A DNA stretch of 64,000 nucleotides from Burkholderiales bacterium. GTDB taxonomy: Bacteria; Pseudomonadota; Gammaproteobacteria; Burkholderiales; Burkholderiaceae_C. Under the pieces are notes generated by a model that saw nothing but the letters and a program-made list of their open reading frames with translations, was not told the origin of the DNA and did no database searches. Made by a program: the position numbers and the translations under genes. Location of the stretch: NCBI GenBank assembly GCA_028868855.1, contig JAGWTR010000001.1, forward strand, positions 1 through 64,000, in the 5' to 3' direction. Below are positions 17,760 to 28,896 of this stretch, piece by piece (positions within the stretch are counted from its first letter, which is position 1; every line of letters starts with the position of its first letter).

Positions 17760-18440
17760 ATGGCTAGCTATTTGTCGCGCGCGTCTTTGGCACGCGTGGT
17801 GCCGTTTGTTCTGTTCATGATCTTGCTGGCCGCGCGCGGACATTGGCCGCAGGCCGGTTTGATGGGGCTGGACGCGCGCTGGGTGTACGGCGTATCGGTG
17901 TTGTTGGTCTCGGGCAGCCTGCTGTTTTTCTGGCGGGACTATGCCGAGCTGGCGTGGGCTTCGCGGCCCAGCGTGAAAGAGCTGCTGTTGGCCATGCTGG
18001 TCGGTGTGGTGGTGTTCGAGTTGTGGATCCACCTGGCCGAGCCCTGGATGGTGCTGGGCGAGGCCACCGCCAGTTTCCATCCAGTCGACAGCGAGGGCCG
18101 CATTGAATGGGATCTGGTGGTGGTGCGCTGGGTGGGCGCGACCTTGATGGTGCCGGTGATGGAGGAGTTGTTTTGGCGTTCCTTCCTGATGCGCTGGATC
18201 GACAACCCTGAGTTTGAGCAGGTCGATCCGCGAGCGGTGACGCTCAAGGCCGTTGGTTTGTCCACCGTGGTGTTCATGCTGGCACACACGCAGTGGCTGG
18301 CCGCCATCGTGGCGGGCCTGGCCTATGCGTGGCTTTACAAGCGCAGCGGCTCGCTGTGGTCACCCATCCTGGCGCACGCCGTCACCAATGGCGTGCTGGG
18401 CGTGTGGGTGGTGTTCTTCGGGAACTGGCAATTCTGGTGA
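17760..18440 (+). CDS. CAAX prenyl protease-related (CPBP) membrane protease
   Basis: The 226-aa polytopic protein (about 6-7 hydrophobic segments) carries the CPBP motifs: EELFWRSFLMR (EExxxR), a following His in LAHTQW, and HAVTNG near the C-terminus. These residues form an Abi/Rce1-type glutamate intramembrane protease site. The sequence resembles the CAAX-related proteins found with PEP-CTERM/exosortase systems, but no exosortase is in the window. It follows the MFS-acyltransferase by 60 bases and may be co-transcribed with it. Confidence 0.82.
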   Translation: MASYLSRASLARVVPFVLFMILLAARGHWPQAGLMGLDARWVYGVSVLLVSGSLLFFWRDYAELAWASRPSVKELLLAMLVGVVVFELWIHLAEPWMVLGEATASFHPVDSEGRIEWDLVVVRWVGATLMVPVMEELFWRSFLMRWIDNPEFEQVDPRAVTLKAVGLSTVVFMLAHTQWLAAIVAGLAYAWLYKRSGSLWSPILAHAVTNGVLGVWVVFFGNWQFW

Positions 18441-18457
18441 GGCGCCCTGCGGCTTGA

Positions 18458-18982
18458 TCAATCCAGCCACTGCCGCAGTCGGTGAATGACGATCTTGGCG
18501 GCGCTTTGTGTGCGCTGCTTGAACTGGTCGACCGAGTGCCACAGGGCACTGCTCTTGACCTGAGACACCACACGGGTCTTCCAGGTTATCCAGCGCCCCA
18601 ACCAACGCGCAAACCAGGCCAGTCGCATCAGCGTTGGTTTGGTGAGCATGAACAAGCGGGCCGAGATGGCCGTGCCGCCCACCTTGGCGCAAGCAATCAC
18701 CCCGATGCCGAGCACGGTGTGGCCGTGTCCCAGCCAGTACAGCGCCAGCACCTTGATGGGCAGCAGGGTCAGCACGGGCACGGCAAACAGGGCCAGCGCG
18801 CCATAGGGCGGCAGGGCGCGGATGAGTGATTCGATCCAGCGCAGGCCCGGCAGAGCCCCGATCCGCGCCACCAGGCGGGCCAGCGGCTCCCAGCCCCATT
18901 CCTCAAAGATCAGGACCAGGCCGATCAGCCCGATCCACAGGCCGCGCAATAGCTTGAGTGGGAGTTGCCGCCAACCTTTCAT
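18458..18982 (-). CDS. Small membrane protein downstream of tgt
   Basis: The start is taken at MKGWRQLPLK (18982), ten bases after the tgt stop, so it is co-transcribed with tgt. The 174 residues contain two to three hydrophobic segments (~10-30, ~60-85, ~90-110) followed by a basic, Trp-rich cytoplasmic-looking tail. I do not recognise a named family; similar hypothetical membrane proteins occur in Burkholderiales. It is convergent with the CPBP protease gene. Confidence 0.7.
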   Translation of the reverse strand: MKGWRQLPLKLLRGLWIGLIGLVLIFEEWGWEPLARLVARIGALPGLRWIESLIRALPPYGALALFAVPVLTLLPIKVLALYWLGHGHTVLGIGVIACAKVGGTAISARLFMLTKPTLMRLAWFARWLGRWITWKTRVVSQVKSSALWHSVDQFKQRTQSAAKIVIHRLRQWLD

Positions 18983-18992
18983 GGTCGGCCTG

Positions 18993-20171
<1,179 letters not shown>

Positions 20172-22538
20172 TCAAACGGGTGAGGCGGCCCTGGTCTTGG
20201 GCAAGGCGAGCAATTGTTTCAGCAGGTGTTCGCTGCGGAAGGGTTTGGCCATCACGGGCAGGCCGGAGTTGCTCAGGCGGGCAATTTCGGCCGGGTCGGT
20301 GTCGCCCGAGATGATCATCGTGTGTAGCGTCATCCCCGAGTCGCGCAGATAGGCCTGGATGGTTTGCCCCAGTTGCAGGCCATTGATGCCGGGCAGGCGG
20401 TAGTCGCTGATCAGGAGGTTGGGCTGCTGATCGGAGTTGGCCAGCAGTTGTGGCAAGTCGTCGAGGAGGGACTCGCCATCGGGCCAGGTGCGGGTATTGG
20501 CGCCCCAGCTTTTCAGCATCTCGCCCAAGGTGCGGCGCAGCAGCACGTCGTCTTCCACCACCCAGACGTTGTGCCCGACCAAAGGTTTGGAGGGTAATGC
20601 CGAAACGACTGGTTTGGTGGTCTTGACGTGGTTGAGCGGCAGTTCAATGGCAAAGCACGAGCCGCGGCCCACGCGTGACTTCACGGTCACCTGCTCGCCC
20701 AGCAGCAAGGCGGTGCGGCGCACGATGGCCAAGCCCAGGCCGATACCCCCGCTGCGGTCACGCGAGGCGTTGCCGACTTGGTAGAACTCGTCAAAGATGC
20801 GTTCCTGCTGGTCGGTGGCGATGCCGATGCCGGTGTCCCAGATCTCGATGCGCAGGCGGCGTTTGCCGCGCCGCCGAACGGCCACCAGCACTCCGCCCCG
20901 CTGCGTGTACCGAATGGCATTGGCGACGAGGTTGCGCACCACGCCATGGATTAACACGGGGTCGGTCAGGACCATCAGGTGCGGCCCGGCATTGGCTGGA
21001 AAGCGAAACCGCAGGCTCAACCCTTTGGCGTTGGCGGCGCTTTCCTCGTGCACCCGCACGGCCTTGAATACGTCGTTCAGGCACACCGGCTGGAACTGCA
21101 CCTGAACGGCCCCTGCATCCAGGCGCGACATGTCCAGCAGGCCCACCAGCAGGGACTCCATGGACGTCACGGCCTCGTCCAGCATATTGGTCAACTCTTT
21201 GACTTCGGGCGCCACTTTCTGCTGACGCAGTAGGCTGACCAGCAGGCCAATAGCGGCGGTGGGCTGGCGCAGGTCATGGCTGGCCGAGGCCAGGAATCGT
21301 GTCTTGGACTCGTTGGCCACTTCAAGGGCGTGCGTGCGCTCGGCCACGCGTTCTTCCAGCGTGATGTTCATGCGTTCGGACAGGTTCATGGTGTCCACGA
21401 ACTTGTGCATCAGCGTCAAGGCGTAGCCCAGGAAAATAACCGGCGTGCAATAGGGCGTCCAGTACAGGTCGGTGACCTGAACGTAGGAGGTCAGGAACAG
21501 GTAGTCGTGCGCGACGCTAATGAAGGTGGCCACGGGGCCTGCAGTCATGGCCACCGCTTCGAGCAAGTGGCGTTTCCAGGCCGTCTGCAACAGCTGCCCG
21601 ACCACCAGCACGCCGGTCAGCATCATCAAGGGAAAGGCGACGAGACGGACCATGTCAAGGTAGGGGGTCCCCATTGCCATCAGGGCCAGCAGCGGGACGG
21701 CCAGGGTCACGGCGCGCATGGGCCAGATGATGCGGTCCAGCTTGACGCCGGCATAGCTCAGGCCAAAGGCCAGCATGTAGTAGGTTGAGACGGCATGTGA
21801 GGCAAAAAACAGCCAGTCCACCAATGGGGTGGGCCAACTGATCGTTTCCAGAAAATAGAAGGCGTTGCGCAAACACATGACCACCATGAGTCCGCCAAAG
21901 TAGGCAAAGACTTTTTCGGCAGGGCGCGCGCGCCAGGCCAGCAGCAGGAACAGTGCCATGCCCGCCACGCTCAGGTTGAGCGTCTTGGGTAGGTCCACCG
22001 TGAGCGCAACCCAGCGGTCAAAGTCGGCGCGCATGGGTTCAATCGGGGCGGCCTCCATCGGGGAGATGCCGGGCTTGCGAAACGGGTTCATCCGCACGTC
22101 GATCTCGACGTCGTTATCGCCGGCCAGCAATACGTTGACGGGCAACTCGATCAGGTAGGGCAGAGTGGCCATGCTGGTCACGTCCGTGCCGTCCATGTGG
22201 CGGGTGGTCAACTGCACGCCATTGACCGTGATGCGGTGGTTCCCAGGCAGCCGGTCAATGCGCAATGCCCACGGGATGGTGGGCGAGTGGTCCATGAAAA
22301 TCTTGGCGCGGTAGCAGGCCACGGCCGGAGACTTGAGGTGGTGCTCGGCCCAGTCGTCCGGCAATTGGATGGGAGTTTCGGCGTGGTGCTCCGAGCACAG
22401 CCCCCGGGCCAGGGTGGCTTGCTTGATGACGATGGAGGAATCTGGTGATGCATGGGCTGTTCCCATGCACAGGCTCATCATCCACAGCGAGGCCAGCGCA
22501 GGCACTTGGCGCAGGCATTTGAACCAGTTCAGTCGCAT
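20172..22538 (-). CDS. Seven-TM hybrid sensor histidine kinase with receiver
   Basis: The start was chosen at MRLNWFKC (22538); a TTG ten codons upstream would overlap the queA stop. The 788-aa product has a signal peptide, an extracytoplasmic beta-rich domain (~35-175, resembling 7TMR-DISM extracellular domains) and about seven membrane segments (~180-390). A HisKA domain (FLASASHDLRQP, phospho-His), an HATPase domain (DTGIGI and GGIGLGLAIV) and a C-terminal receiver (VEDDVLLRRTL, acceptor Asp in ISDYRLPG) follow. No output domain is present, so phosphate is passed on or stored. It sits between queA and tgt on the same strand. The ligand is unknown. Confidence 0.9.
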   Translation of the reverse strand: MRLNWFKCLRQVPALASLWMMSLCMGTAHASPDSSIVIKQATLARGLCSEHHAETPIQLPDDWAEHHLKSPAVACYRAKIFMDHSPTIPWALRIDRLPGNHRITVNGVQLTTRHMDGTDVTSMATLPYLIELPVNVLLAGDNDVEIDVRMNPFRKPGISPMEAAPIEPMRADFDRWVALTVDLPKTLNLSVAGMALFLLLAWRARPAEKVFAYFGGLMVVMCLRNAFYFLETISWPTPLVDWLFFASHAVSTYYMLAFGLSYAGVKLDRIIWPMRAVTLAVPLLALMAMGTPYLDMVRLVAFPLMMLTGVLVVGQLLQTAWKRHLLEAVAMTAGPVATFISVAHDYLFLTSYVQVTDLYWTPYCTPVIFLGYALTLMHKFVDTMNLSERMNITLEERVAERTHALEVANESKTRFLASASHDLRQPTAAIGLLVSLLRQQKVAPEVKELTNMLDEAVTSMESLLVGLLDMSRLDAGAVQVQFQPVCLNDVFKAVRVHEESAANAKGLSLRFRFPANAGPHLMVLTDPVLIHGVVRNLVANAIRYTQRGGVLVAVRRRGKRRLRIEIWDTGIGIATDQQERIFDEFYQVGNASRDRSGGIGLGLAIVRRTALLLGEQVTVKSRVGRGSCFAIELPLNHVKTTKPVVSALPSKPLVGHNVWVVEDDVLLRRTLGEMLKSWGANTRTWPDGESLLDDLPQLLANSDQQPNLLISDYRLPGINGLQLGQTIQAYLRDSGMTLHTMIISGDTDPAEIARLSNSGLPVMAKPFRSEHLLKQLLALPKTRAASPV

Positions 22539-22564
22539 GATGTTTATCTGATGATGAACTGTGT

Positions 22565-23617
22565 TCAACGCTGTAAAAGCATCGCGTCACCGTAGCTGAA
22601 GAACCGATACTGGTTGGCAATGGCGTGCCGGTAGAGCTCGCGGATGTGCTCGTAGCCTGCAAAGGCGCTGACCAGCATCATCAAGGTGCTTTTGGGCAGG
22701 TGAAAGTTGGTGATCAGCATGTCCACCACACGGAACTCAAAGCCGGGGGTGATGAAGATGGTGGTGTCGCGGCTGCCTGCCTTGAGGATCTGGTCGGGGC
22801 GACAGAACAGGGCGGACGATTCCAGGGCGCGCAAGGTGGTGGTGCCCACTGCCACGATGCGCCCGCCTTCGGCTCGGGTGCGGCGGATGGCATCCACGGT
22901 GGCCTGGCTGACTTCAAACCACTCGCTGTGCATCTTGTGGTCGGCCAGGTTTTCCGTGCGCACGGGCTGGAAGGTGCCGGCCCCGATATGCAGTGTCACT
23001 GCCGCTGTGTCAACGCTGCGTCTTTTCAATGCAGCGAGCAAGGCCTCGTCAAAATGCAGGGCCGCTGTCGGGGCCGCCACCGCGCCCGGCGTGGCGGCAA
23101 ACACCGTCTGGTAACGCTTGGCATCATCGGCCGAATCACTGTGGGTGATGTAGGGTGGCAGGGGAACGTGGCCATGCTGTTCCAGCAGTCCAAGAGGTTC
23201 GCCGGACAGGCGCAGATGGAACATCCCGCCATCGGGGCCGCCACGTCCCAGCACTTCGGCATCAAAGGTGTCGGCAAATCGAATCCGGCTGCCCGGCTTT
23301 GGCGACTTGCTGGCGCGCATGTGCGCCAGCACTTCGTGGCCGGGCAGGATGCGTTCGACCAGCGCTTCAACCGCGCCGCCGCTGTGTTTTTGCCCAAACA
23401 GTCGGGCCTTGATGACGCGGGTGTTGTTGAAAACCAGCAGATCGCCGGGTTGCAGCAGCCCCGGGAGGTCGCGAAATATGCGGTCGACCGGCGCAGCGGC
23501 GCGGCCATCCAGCAGGCGCGAGGCGCTGCGTTCGGCCGCAGGGTGTTGAGCAATTAACTCGGGCGGAAGTTCGAAGTCGAAATCGCCAAGCAAATAAGAA
23601 CGGGTTGTTGCGAGCAT
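22565..23617 (-). CDS. queA: S-adenosylmethionine:tRNA ribosyltransferase-isomerase
   Basis: The enzyme transfers and isomerises the ribose of SAM onto preQ1-tRNA to form epoxyqueuosine. The start at [18 protein letters not shown] (23617) gives 350 residues, the usual length; the frame is open upstream to 23743, and M at 23668 is an alternative. Typical motifs are [44 protein letters not shown] and [22 protein letters not shown]. It is transcribed divergently from recG with ~105 bases between. Confidence 0.97.
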   Translation of the reverse strand: MLATTRSYLLGDFDFELPPELIAQHPAAERSASRLLDGRAAAPVDRIFRDLPGLLQPGDLLVFNNTRVIKARLFGQKHSGGAVEALVERILPGHEVLAHMRASKSPKPGSRIRFADTFDAEVLGRGGPDGGMFHLRLSGEPLGLLEQHGHVPLPPYITHSDSADDAKRYQTVFAATPGAVAAPTAALHFDEALLAALKRRSVDTAAVTLHIGAGTFQPVRTENLADHKMHSEWFEVSQATVDAIRRTRAEGGRIVAVGTTTLRALESSALFCRPDQILKAGSRDTTIFITPGFEFRVVDMLITNFHLPKSTLMMLVSAFAGYEHIRELYRHAIANQYRFFSYGDAMLLQR

Positions 23618-23721
23618 GCCGTTGAGGGGCTGACGAGCCCCGTGCCAAGGAAAGGCATGATTGTCCATTACATAACGAGTGTCAAGATGAAACAGTGACC
23701 ACCTGTTGACGGGGGGGGACG

Positions 23722-25887
23722 ATGCACAATCGCATTCATTCAAGCCTCGGCGTCAAGCCATTGCTCGCCTTGTCCAGCACCGTGCCCACCAAAGCATCCA
23801 CCATCAAACCTGCCCAGAGCGCACCCGCCAAGGCGATGGAGAAGCTGGGCCTGGTGCGTGACATCGACCTGGCCTTGCACCTGCCCCTGCGCTATGAGGA
23901 CGAGACGCGGATCACGCGTTTGCGTGATGCCCGCGACGGCGAGGCCGTGCAGATCGAGGGGGTGGTGAAGGACAACCGCATCGAATCACGTTCGCGGCGG
24001 CAGCTGCTGGTGCGCCTGGACGACGGCAGCGGGGAGCTGCTGTTGCGCTTCTTGAACTTTTATGCCTCCCAGCAAAAAACCTGGGCCCCCGGGGTGCGCC
24101 TGCGCGTGCGTGGTGAACTGCGTCATGGATTCTTTGGGCGCGAGATGGTGCATCCTGCGGTGAAGGTGGTCACCGACAGCACCCCCTTGGCGGAGGCCTT
24201 GACGCCCATCTACCCGACCAGCGCGGGTTTGCCCCAGGCTTACTTGCGCAAGGCGGTGGCCGCAGGGCTGGCACGCGCGCCGCTGGACGAGGTCTTGCCC
24301 CCTGGGGTGGTGCCACCGGGATGGCCCAGCCTGCGCGAGGCACTGTATTTCCTGCACCACCCCAGTCCCGACGTGTCCGTCGAGACGCTGGAGGACCACA
24401 GCCATCCGGCCTGGATGCGGCTGAAGTTTGAAGAGCTGCTGGCCCAGCAGGTGTCGCAATGGCAGGCGCGTCAGGAGCGCGAGCATTTGCGGGCGCCGCC
24501 ATTGCTGGCCAGGCCAGGGGGGCTGCATGAACGCCTGCTGGCCTTGCTGCCGTTTCAGCTCACGGCAGCCCAGCGGCGGGTGGGCGACGAGATTGCGCAG
24601 GACCTGCAGCGCCCGCAGCCCATGCACCGCTTGCTGCAAGGCGACGTGGGCTCGGGCAAGACCGTGGTGGCGGCGCTGGCCGCGGCGGTGGCGATGGACG
24701 CCGGCTGGCAGTGCGCCTTGATGGCTCCCACCGAGATCCTGGCCGAGCAGCACTTTCGCAAGCTGGTGGGCTGGCTGGAACCGCTGGGCATTCGCGTGGC
24801 GTGGCTCACGGGCAGCCTCAGGGCCAAAGCCAAGCGCGAGCAACTGGCCTTGGTTGCCTCGGGCCAAGCGCAATTGGTGGTGGGCACCCACGCCATCATC
24901 CAGGACCAGGTTGAATTTGCCCGATTGGGCCTGGCCCTGATCGACGAGCAACACCGCTTTGGCGTGGCCCAGCGCCTGCAGCTGCGACGCAAGCTCGAAA
25001 GCACCGAACTGGAGCCGCACCTGCTGATGATGAGTGCCACACCCATCCCGCGCACCCTGGCCATGACCTACCTCGCCGATCTGGAAGTCAGCACCATCGA
25101 CGAGTTGCCCCCGGGCCGCACGCCCATTGTCACCAAGGTGTTTGCCGATTCCCGTCGCGACGAGGTGATCGAGCGCATTCGAGACGAGGTCGCCCGAGGT
25201 CGACAGGTCTACTGGGTGTGTCCGCTGATCGATGAAACTGAAGAGCTCGACCAAGCCGCCGACGAAGCCGCTGGCCGCGCCAGCAAAGGCCGCGCCCCGC
25301 TGGACCTGAGCAACGTCACGCAGACGCATCAGGCGCTGTCCGACGCCTTGCACGGCCACGCCGTGGGGTTGTTGCATGGGCGCTTGCCGACTGCCGACAA
25401 GGCCGAGGTGATGGCCCAATTTTCGCAAGGCGAATTGTCGGTGCTGGTCGCCACCACCGTGATCGAAGTGGGCGTCGATGTGCCCAACGCCAGCCTGATG
25501 GTGATCGAGCACGCCGAGCGCTTTGGCCTGAGCCAGTTGCACCAGCTGCGCGGCCGGGTGGGGCGTGGCGCGGTGGCCAGTGTGTGTGTGTTGCTGTATT
25601 CATCGCCCTTGTCCGATTCGGGCAAGCAGCGCCTGAAGGCCATGGTGGAAACCACTGACGGATTCGAGATCGCGCGTCGTGATCTGGACATTCGCGGCCC
25701 GGGTGAATTCATGGGCGCACGTCAATCCGGGGCGGCCTTGCTGCGCTTTGCCGATCTGTCGCAAGACCAGGCCCTGGTGGCCCAGGCGCGCCAGCACGCC
25801 CAGCAGCTGCTGAAGGATCACCCGCGCGCCGCGCAACTGCACGCGCGGCGCTGGCTGGGGCAAAAGGCCCAGTACCTCAAGGCGTGA
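23722..25887 (+). CDS. recG: ATP-dependent DNA helicase RecG
   Basis: RecG reverses stalled replication forks and remodels branched DNA. The 721-aa protein has the N-terminal wedge/OB domain ([20 protein letters not shown]), Walker [22 protein letters not shown] (motif II, DExH), [13 protein letters not shown] (III), [14 protein letters not shown] (V), QLRGRVGRG (VI) and the C-terminal TRG-type [12 protein letters not shown]. The start ATG follows a G-rich stretch; it is slightly longer than E. coli RecG because of a ~30-residue N-terminal extension. oxyR starts 28 bases downstream and is probably co-transcribed. Confidence 0.98.
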   Translation: MHNRIHSSLGVKPLLALSSTVPTKASTIKPAQSAPAKAMEKLGLVRDIDLALHLPLRYEDETRITRLRDARDGEAVQIEGVVKDNRIESRSRRQLLVRLDDGSGELLLRFLNFYASQQKTWAPGVRLRVRGELRHGFFGREMVHPAVKVVTDSTPLAEALTPIYPTSAGLPQAYLRKAVAAGLARAPLDEVLPPGVVPPGWPSLREALYFLHHPSPDVSVETLEDHSHPAWMRLKFEELLAQQVSQWQARQEREHLRAPPLLARPGGLHERLLALLPFQLTAAQRRVGDEIAQDLQRPQPMHRLLQGDVGSGKTVVAALAAAVAMDAGWQCALMAPTEILAEQHFRKLVGWLEPLGIRVAWLTGSLRAKAKREQLALVASGQAQLVVGTHAIIQDQVEFARLGLALIDEQHRFGVAQRLQLRRKLESTELEPHLLMMSATPIPRTLAMTYLADLEVSTIDELPPGRTPIVTKVFADSRRDEVIERIRDEVARGRQVYWVCPLIDETEELDQAADEAAGRASKGRAPLDLSNVTQTHQALSDALHGHAVGLLHGRLPTADKAEVMAQFSQGELSVLVATTVIEVGVDVPNASLMVIEHAERFGLSQLHQLRGRVGRGAVASVCVLLYSSPLSDSGKQRLKAMVETTDGFEIARRDLDIRGPGEFMGARQSGAALLRFADLSQDQALVAQARQHAQQLLKDHPRAAQLHARRWLGQKAQYLKA

Positions 25888-25915
25888 TCCCACATGCCTG
25901 ACAATCATCCTCATC

Positions 25916-26839
25916 ATGACCCTGACTGAACTTCGCTACATCGTTGCCGTGGCCCGTGAGCGGCATTTCGGGCGCGCTGCCGAAGCCTGCTTTGTGTCGC
26001 AACCGACGCTGTCAGTTGCGGTCAAGAAACTCGAAGATGAGCTGGACGTCAAGCTCTTTGAGCGTGGCAATACCGAGGTGACCGTGACCCCGTTGGGCGA
26101 GGACATCGTGCGCCAGGCGCAGGCCGTGCTGGAGCAGGCCCAGGTCATCAAGGAGATCGCCCAGCGTGGCAAGGACCCCTTGGGGGGCGCGCTGCGGCTC
26201 GGTGTGATCTACACCATTGGGCCTTACTTGCTGCCCGATCTGGTGCGCAACATCATCGCCAGCGTGCCGCAGATGCCGCTGATGCTGCAGGAAAACTTCA
26301 CCGTCAAGCTGCTTGAAATGCTGCGCGCCGGAGAGCTCGATTGCGCCATCTTGGCCGAACCGTTTGTGGAGGCCGGTCTGGCCGTCGCCCCTTTGTATGA
26401 CGAGCCCTTCATGGTGGCCGTGCCGCGCCACCATGCGCTGGCGCAACGCAGCACCATCAGTGCCGAGGAGCTCAAACGCGAGACCATGCTGTTGTTGGGT
26501 GCTGGCCATTGTTTTCGTGACCACGTGCTGGAAGTCTGCCCCGAGTTCGCGCGGTTTTCCAGCGATGCCGAGGGCATCCGCAAGACCTTTGAAGGGTCGT
26601 CCCTGGAGACCATCAAGTACATGGTGGCCGCCGGCATGGGCGTGACCGTGGTGCCCCAACTGTCGGTGCCGTCCGAGCCTCACCCCCACCTGGTCTTCAT
26701 CCCATTTGAAGACCCGGTGCCCACCCGTCGCGTGGTGCTGGTCTGGCGGCGCAGCTTCACCCGCTACGAGGCCATCGCGGCCTTGCGCAATGCGGTCTAC
26801 GCCTGCCCGTTGCCAGGTGTTCAGCGCCTCACGGCTTGA
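25916..26839 (+). CDS. oxyR: Peroxide-sensing LysR regulator OxyR
   Basis: The 307-aa LysR protein has an N-terminal winged helix (TELRYIVAVARERHFGRAAEAC) and a C-terminal sensor domain. The redox cysteines fall at C199 (GAGHCFRDH) and C208 (EVCPEF), the same numbering and nine-residue spacing as in E. coli OxyR, so disulfide-based sensing of H2O2 is expected. It controls catalase and peroxiredoxin genes in relatives. It lies 28 bases after recG. Confidence 0.96.
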   Translation: MTLTELRYIVAVARERHFGRAAEACFVSQPTLSVAVKKLEDELDVKLFERGNTEVTVTPLGEDIVRQAQAVLEQAQVIKEIAQRGKDPLGGALRLGVIYTIGPYLLPDLVRNIIASVPQMPLMLQENFTVKLLEMLRAGELDCAILAEPFVEAGLAVAPLYDEPFMVAVPRHHALAQRSTISAEELKRETMLLLGAGHCFRDHVLEVCPEFARFSSDAEGIRKTFEGSSLETIKYMVAAGMGVTVVPQLSVPSEPHPHLVFIPFEDPVPTRRVVLVWRRSFTRYEAIAALRNAVYACPLPGVQRLTA

Positions 26840-26854
26840 CGTCCGTTCGTTGCT

Positions 26855-27682
26855 TCAGGGTTTGGTCGGTGGCATGTCCACCATGGCCGCGCTCGACTCA
26901 TCCGGCTCGAAGCAGTCGACCACCGTGAAATACAGTGAGGCATAAAAGGCCGCAGCCAGCCACATGGCGGCCATGGTCATGAGGACGTTGACGATCAAGG
27001 GCTCAGGCACCGCGGCAACCAGTACCCGATCGATGACGGCCAGTACCACACCGGCCCCCAGCCATCCCAGGCCAAACAACACGAAGGCGCCCAGATTGCG
27101 CCAACATGCCACTGCGCTGAAAAACAGGGCCTTGAGCACCGGCAAGCGGCCCCAATAGATCAGCGCTGGGGTGTGCCAGAACAACAGCGACATGGGTAGC
27201 GTCAGCACCAATCGCCACAAGAGGTCGGCCTGCACGTCTGGGTTGTCCAGCACATCGGAGGCCTGTTTGGCCGACTCCAGCGCTTTGGCCAGGGCGTCAG
27301 AGCCTGGCCCGAAGGCATCGGCCAATTGCATGACCAGCAACGTGCCCAGCACATAGGCGCCACCGAGTTTGGCCCACTCGCGACGCATCGTGATGGGGTT
27401 GGGTTCGCGCAAAGGCTCGACGAGCACCGTGGGCGTGACGCGTTGCTGATTCAGCACCCGTCGGCTGGCGAGCATGAACGCCATCCACACCAAGGGCATG
27501 AAGCCAACCACCAGCAAGGGGCCGAGCACGGGGATGCCGATGAGCAGCATGGCGGCGGATGCGATCAGACCCAGCAAGCCCACGAAACCCAGCGGTTGGC
27601 GCACGCACGCCCTCAGTCCGTGGCCTATCCAGGTCAGGCCCATGCGGGCCGGCATGATGCGCAGCTTCATGCGGCGGTGCAT
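26855..27682 (-). CDS. BPSS1780-like integral membrane protein
   Basis: Up to 275 residues (M at 27682, or 27670) with about six hydrophobic segments, including LGFVGLLGLIASAAMLLIG and LLVVGFMPLVWMAFMLASRR. The sequence resembles the uncharacterised BPSS1780 family of Burkholderiales membrane proteins, often encoded beside homoserine kinase. The start overlaps the end of thrB, so the two are translationally coupled. It is convergent with oxyR. Function unknown. Confidence 0.75.
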   Translation of the reverse strand: MHRRMKLRIMPARMGLTWIGHGLRACVRQPLGFVGLLGLIASAAMLLIGIPVLGPLLVVGFMPLVWMAFMLASRRVLNQQRVTPTVLVEPLREPNPITMRREWAKLGGAYVLGTLLVMQLADAFGPGSDALAKALESAKQASDVLDNPDVQADLLWRLVLTLPMSLLFWHTPALIYWGRLPVLKALFFSAVACWRNLGAFVLFGLGWLGAGVVLAVIDRVLVAAVPEPLIVNVLMTMAAMWLAAAFYASLYFTVVDCFEPDESSAAMVDMPPTKP

Positions 27683-28653
27683 CCGTTGGGGCTTTGCGCG
27701 CGCTGGTAAGACCAGGGGGCTTGCCGACGCAGTGTCAGCACGCGTTCAAAGTGGGTGGGGTCGTGGGGTTTGAGCATGGATGCTTCGCGAGGCAAGTGGA
27801 AGTCCCATAGGCGCGATGTCCAAAAGCGCAGGGCGGCTGAACGCATCAAGGCGGGCAGCAAGGTCAGTTCGTCATCACTCAAGCGGCGCACCGCGTCATA
27901 GGCCGACACAAATGCCTGAGCGCGCACGGGGTCGAGTTGCCCGCTGCTCAGGTCAATGCACCAGTCGTTCAGGCACACGGCGATGTCAAAGCCATAGGTG
28001 TCGCAGCCGGCAAAGTAAAAGTCGAAGAAACCCGTCAAGGCGGGACCGTCGAACATCACGTTGTCGCGAAACAGGTCGGCATGAATCGGCCCTTTGGGCA
28101 GGAGCTGATAGGCCGGTGATGTGGCCAGCGCTTGCTGGAACACCAGCTCGGACTCAATCAACTCGCGCTGTGCGGGGGTCAAATGGGGCAGCACCAGGGG
28201 GATGGTTTCGTTCCACCACGACAGGCCGCGCAGATTGGGCTGTTGGCGTGGGTAATCTTGTGCGGCCAGGTGCAGGCGGGCCAGCATGGCGCCGACCTGG
28301 GCGCAGTCGGCGGCTTGTGGGGCCAGTTGATGGCTGCCTTTCAAACGCGTCACCACGGCGGCCGGCTTGCCCTTCAAGGTGTGCAAGATCTCGCCATGCG
28401 CGTCGGCCTGGGGCGCTGGCACCGGGATGCCGCGTTCGGCCAGGTGGTGCATGAGGTGCAGGTAAAACGGCAATTGCTCGAAGCTCAGGCGTTCGAACAC
28501 GGTCAACACATAGTCGCCGTGCGTGGTGTTGACAAAGTAATTGGTGTTTTCAATGCCGGAGGCGCAGCCTTGCATGGATTGCAAGGCCCCCAGGTTCAGC
28601 GCCGACAGCAGGCCGGTGACATCAGAGGGGGACAGTTCAGTGAAAACGGCCAT
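27667..28653 (-). CDS. thrB: Homoserine kinase (APH-fold type)
   Basis: This enzyme phosphorylates L-homoserine in threonine synthesis. The start at MAVFTELSPSDV (28653) gives 328 residues; the frame is open upstream but has no support. Aminoglycoside-phosphotransferase fold motifs are GIENTNYFVNTTHGDYVLTVFE, the catalytic loop IHADLFRDNVMFD and GFFDFYFAGCD. This is the thrB type of alpha/betaproteobacteria, distinct from the GHMP enzyme. It is followed by the overlapping BPSS1780-like gene. The start codon lacks a strong ribosome site. Confidence 0.94.
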   Translation of the reverse strand: MAVFTELSPSDVTGLLSALNLGALQSMQGCASGIENTNYFVNTTHGDYVLTVFERLSFEQLPFYLHLMHHLAERGIPVPAPQADAHGEILHTLKGKPAAVVTRLKGSHQLAPQAADCAQVGAMLARLHLAAQDYPRQQPNLRGLSWWNETIPLVLPHLTPAQRELIESELVFQQALATSPAYQLLPKGPIHADLFRDNVMFDGPALTGFFDFYFAGCDTYGFDIAVCLNDWCIDLSSGQLDPVRAQAFVSAYDAVRRLSDDELTLLPALMRSAALRFWTSRLWDFHLPREASMLKPHDPTHFERVLTLRRQAPWSYQRAQSPNGCTAA

Positions 28654-28896
28654 GGGGACAAATTGAAGAGCGTTTCGAGGACCAACAAACCAGGCTGGAC
28701 AGCTGCCATGCTCGGGAAAGCCCGAAGGCCAACAGCCGGCAACCCCGCCACGTAGGCGAAAACCCCCAGCGTTCGGGGTGGGTGGAAGGTGTGATTGTAG
28801 GAGTCGCTGTGGCAGACTGCTCACAGTTCTGAAATCATGCCCCCCCAGGTCGGCGGGGGGCGCCCATTTTCCCCAAGAGGAGCCGGTTGGACCATC

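Noticed and set aside
23986-25542. 518-aa open frame antisense to recG
   Set aside because: It is a shadow of GC-rich recG coding sequence. The translation is His/Gln/Gly-rich, with no motif or ribosome site.
28839-28861. C-run/G-run hairpin before the outer-membrane barrel gene as an RNA switch
   Set aside because: A simple G/C inverted repeat with a long loop; nothing points to a specific ligand or thermosensor fold.
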